A DNA stretch of 7,864 nucleotides, from positions 1-7,864 of the forward strand of contig CAMYOP010000125.1 of assembly GCA_947260045.1 (NCBI GenBank), read 5' to 3'. This DNA comes from an uncultured Desulfobulbaceae bacterium (GTDB taxonomy: Bacteria; Desulfobacterota; Desulfobulbia; Desulfobulbales; Desulfobulbaceae). The notes below the pieces were generated by a model. It saw only the letters and a program-made list of their open reading frames with translations. It ran no database searches and was not told the DNA's origin. Of this stretch, positions 6,457 through 7,864 are shown piece by piece. The translations under genes were made by a program, and so were the position numbers. Position 1 is the stretch's first letter. The number at the start of each line of letters is the position of its first letter.

Positions 6457-7698
6457 TTAAAACTTTTTGCCTTCCAGCTTTTCCAGAAGAGGAATAAAGA
6501 TGTCTACCAGTTCCGGGTCAAACTGGATGTTTTTATTCTTATCAAGTTCGTCAATGGTCTGTTCTACGCTGAGTGCTTTTCGATAAGGCCTGTCTGCTGT
6601 CATCGCGTCAAAGCAATCTGCAATAGTTAATATCCTTGCCATCAGCGGGATTTCTTCTCCCGCTAAACCATCAGGATACCCGCTGCCATCGTAACGTTCA
6701 TGGTGGTGGCGTATGATAGGCAGGGCATTTTGCAGTTGCTTGATGTTTTCTAAAATCGACACGCCCTGGACAGGGTGTAATTTTATCATTTCAAATTCAT
6801 CTTTGGTCAGTTTTCCTGCTTTGTCGAGCAGGCTGTCATAAGTTCCTATTTTGCCAATATCATGGAGCATTGAGGCAAGCATCAGTTGTTGTTTTTGTTC
6901 GCCAATAATATTCATTTCCTGAGCGATCAGCTCGACATATTGCTCGGTCCTCTGGGAGTGACCTTTGGTCCAGGAGCTTTTTGTATCAAGTGCATTTACC
7001 AGGGTGGAGATAATCTGAAAAAACATGTCCTTTATTTCAAAATTCTGATAATTAATCCGTTTGGATGCCTGAAAAACAATCCCAAAAAGGACAACGTAGA
7101 GCAGGGCAAAGCCGACAATAATGCGGGACCAGTAAATTCGCTTATGGATAGCGATTTCATCATACAGGGGATCAAGGTTATAGTATGCCTCTACTACCGC
7201 TATAGGCTGGGTACTGTTTTTGACTTTTATGGGAACATACAGCTCCAATGTTTTGCTTGGTTCAATGGACTCATCATCTTTGTCATGATATTTTTGATGG
7301 AGACCGTGTGAGTCCTCTATTTCGGTGGTAACCTGGCCTTTTATGGCAAGATCAAGATGTTTGTTCTCTTTGAACTGCTTCCCTACCTGTTCCTGGATAA
7401 CTGTCCAGACAATAACCTTATCAAGGTTCCAGAACTTGAGTTTGAAAATGTTGGGTCCAAGAGATAAATGTTCAATCTCTTCGCTGAATTTATTGTATTC
7501 CTGGCCAATTTTAGGCTGGGCCAGATCTGCTGGCTCCATATGTTTGACAACGTTTTGTTGGACAATGTCAGCTGATTCCTTTATGGCTTTGTGCAACATG
7601 TGTTGTTCCATGGTCGAGGAGATAGTCCAGCCGATCAGGATGACAAATATTGTGAGGGCCAAAAAGCAGAGGAGAGAGAAACGTTGGATAAGTGACAT
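6457..7698 (-). CDS. Membrane-anchored HD-GYP cyclic-di-GMP phosphodiesterase with periplasmic sensor
   Basis: HD-GYP enzymes hydrolyse c-di-GMP to pGpG or GMP with a bi- or trinuclear metal centre. This 413-residue protein has a first membrane segment at about residues 7-27, a periplasmic region at about 28-187, a second membrane segment at about 190-210, and a cytoplasmic HD-GYP domain from about 228 to 408. The periplasmic part ends in LELYVPIKV...AVVEAYYNLDPLYDEI, which resembles Cache-type sensor domains. Catalytic features are intact: TKGHSQR (His247), HD at 279-280 in LHDIGKIG, LHPVQG (His308), HHHERYDGSGYP (331-342) and ADCFDAMTADRPYR (360-373). Asp238 occupies a position often held by the Glu linked to trinuclear centres, a point taken from the family. 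There is no REC or GGDEF domain. The start is the ATG at 7696-7698, 43 bases below a good promoter; no strong ribosome site is visible. Gene and promoter are separated from an upstream - strand gene by a terminator, so it is probably monocistronic. Confidence 0.93.
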   Translation of the reverse strand: MSLIQRFSLLCFLALTIFVILIGWTISSTMEQHMLHKAIKESADIVQQNVVKHMEPADLAQPKIGQEYNKFSEEIEHLSLGPNIFKLKFWNLDKVIVWTVIQEQVGKQFKENKHLDLAIKGQVTTEIEDSHGLHQKYHDKDDESIEPSKTLELYVPIKVKNSTQPIAVVEAYYNLDPLYDEIAIHKRIYWSRIIVGFALLYVVLFGIVFQASKRINYQNFEIKDMFFQIISTLVNALDTKSSWTKGHSQRTEQYVELIAQEMNIIGEQKQQLMLASMLHDIGKIGTYDSLLDKAGKLTKDEFEMIKLHPVQGVSILENIKQLQNALPIIRHHHERYDGSGYPDGLAGEEIPLMARILTIADCFDAMTADRPYRKALSVEQTIDELDKNKNIQFDPELVDIFIPLLEKLEGKKF

Positions 7699-7748
7699 GA
7701 AAATCTAAGTATTTTTCCCAGAGTTAAGTTAAACTACTCACCCTTTTC

Positions 7749-7776
7749 ATTATACATATGAGTGTGGTCATGACTA
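7749..7776 (-). promoter_or_regulatory. Sigma70-like promoter of the HD-GYP gene
   Basis: Read on the - strand, TAGTCA (7776-7771, four of six matches to TTGACA) and a perfect TATAAT (7754-7749) are 16 bases apart. Transcription would start near 7741, giving a leader of about 43 bases before the ATG. An 8-base palindrome GTCATGAC (7767-7774) overlaps the -35 box and could bind a regulator. Confidence 0.5.
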
Positions 7777-7828
7777 AGTAAAAATGTCAGTACGCATTTT
7801 TTTTAAAGATCATATTTTGAAAACAGAT

Positions 7829-7862
7829 AAAAAAAGGCCGAAACCAGTATGGTTAAGGCCTT
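7829..7862 (-). terminator. Intrinsic terminator of a leftward gene beyond the right edge
   Basis: On the - strand the sequence forms AAGGCC, a 2x2 internal loop, AACC, the loop ATACT, GGTT, then GGCCTT, and continues into a run of seven T (7835-7829). This is a typical rho-independent terminator. No gene ending on the - strand lies between it and the window edge, so it should end a transcript coming from outside on the right. Confidence 0.8.
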
Positions 7863-7864
7863 GC

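Noticed and set aside
6886..7708. Two long + strand frames (6886-7311 and 7325-7708)
   Set aside because: They lie antisense inside the HD-GYP gene, whose protein is fully conserved in motif order; their translations show no recognisable family and are rich in Cys/Trp/Met as expected for shadow frames.

Overview
This 7.9-kb window looks like chromosomal DNA of a Gram-negative bacterium, most likely a sulfate- or sulfur-metabolising member of the Desulfobulbales-type Desulfobacterota. That placement is inferred from the moderate AT-richness, the flavour of the protein sequences, the mix of multi-domain zinc-ribbon/PAS/GAF/PilZ and HD-GYP signalling proteins, and a CbiA-like amidase. No marker gene in the window proves it. 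There is no sign of phage, plasmid, CRISPR or an intact insertion sequence.

Left half (1-4264, all + strand): a compact gene row. It opens inside uvrB (nucleotide excision repair; about the first 74 codons lie outside the window). Next come a DUF374-type lysophospholipid acyltransferase and a cobyrinate a,c-diamide synthase family protein (CbiA/CobB fold, possibly acting on a siroheme-type substrate). These three genes overlap head to tail by 8 bases at both junctions and use TTG and GTG starts, which suggests one translationally coupled mRNA. A yjdM (phnA-type) zinc-ribbon gene follows after 33 bases with its own ribosome binding site.

Middle (4265-4644): a 380-base AT-rich gap with no convincing gene. 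It carries several dyads, including a long imperfect inverted repeat bounded by TTAA and a small hairpin that overlaps a weak promoter candidate.

Right half (4645-7698): a cyclic-di-GMP signalling pair in convergent orientation. The + strand gene encodes a soluble protein with the order double zinc ribbon, PAS, GAF, linker, Cys cluster, PilZ; its PilZ domain keeps both c-di-GMP-binding motifs. The - strand gene encodes a membrane-anchored HD-GYP phosphodiesterase with a periplasmic sensor region and an intact catalytic signature. One would bind c-di-GMP and the other would degrade it, so they may form a local input/output module, although convergence alone does not prove a partnership.

Right edge (7699-7864): a good sigma70-like promoter for the HD-GYP gene, and a strong intrinsic terminator on the - strand that must end a leftward gene lying just outside the window.
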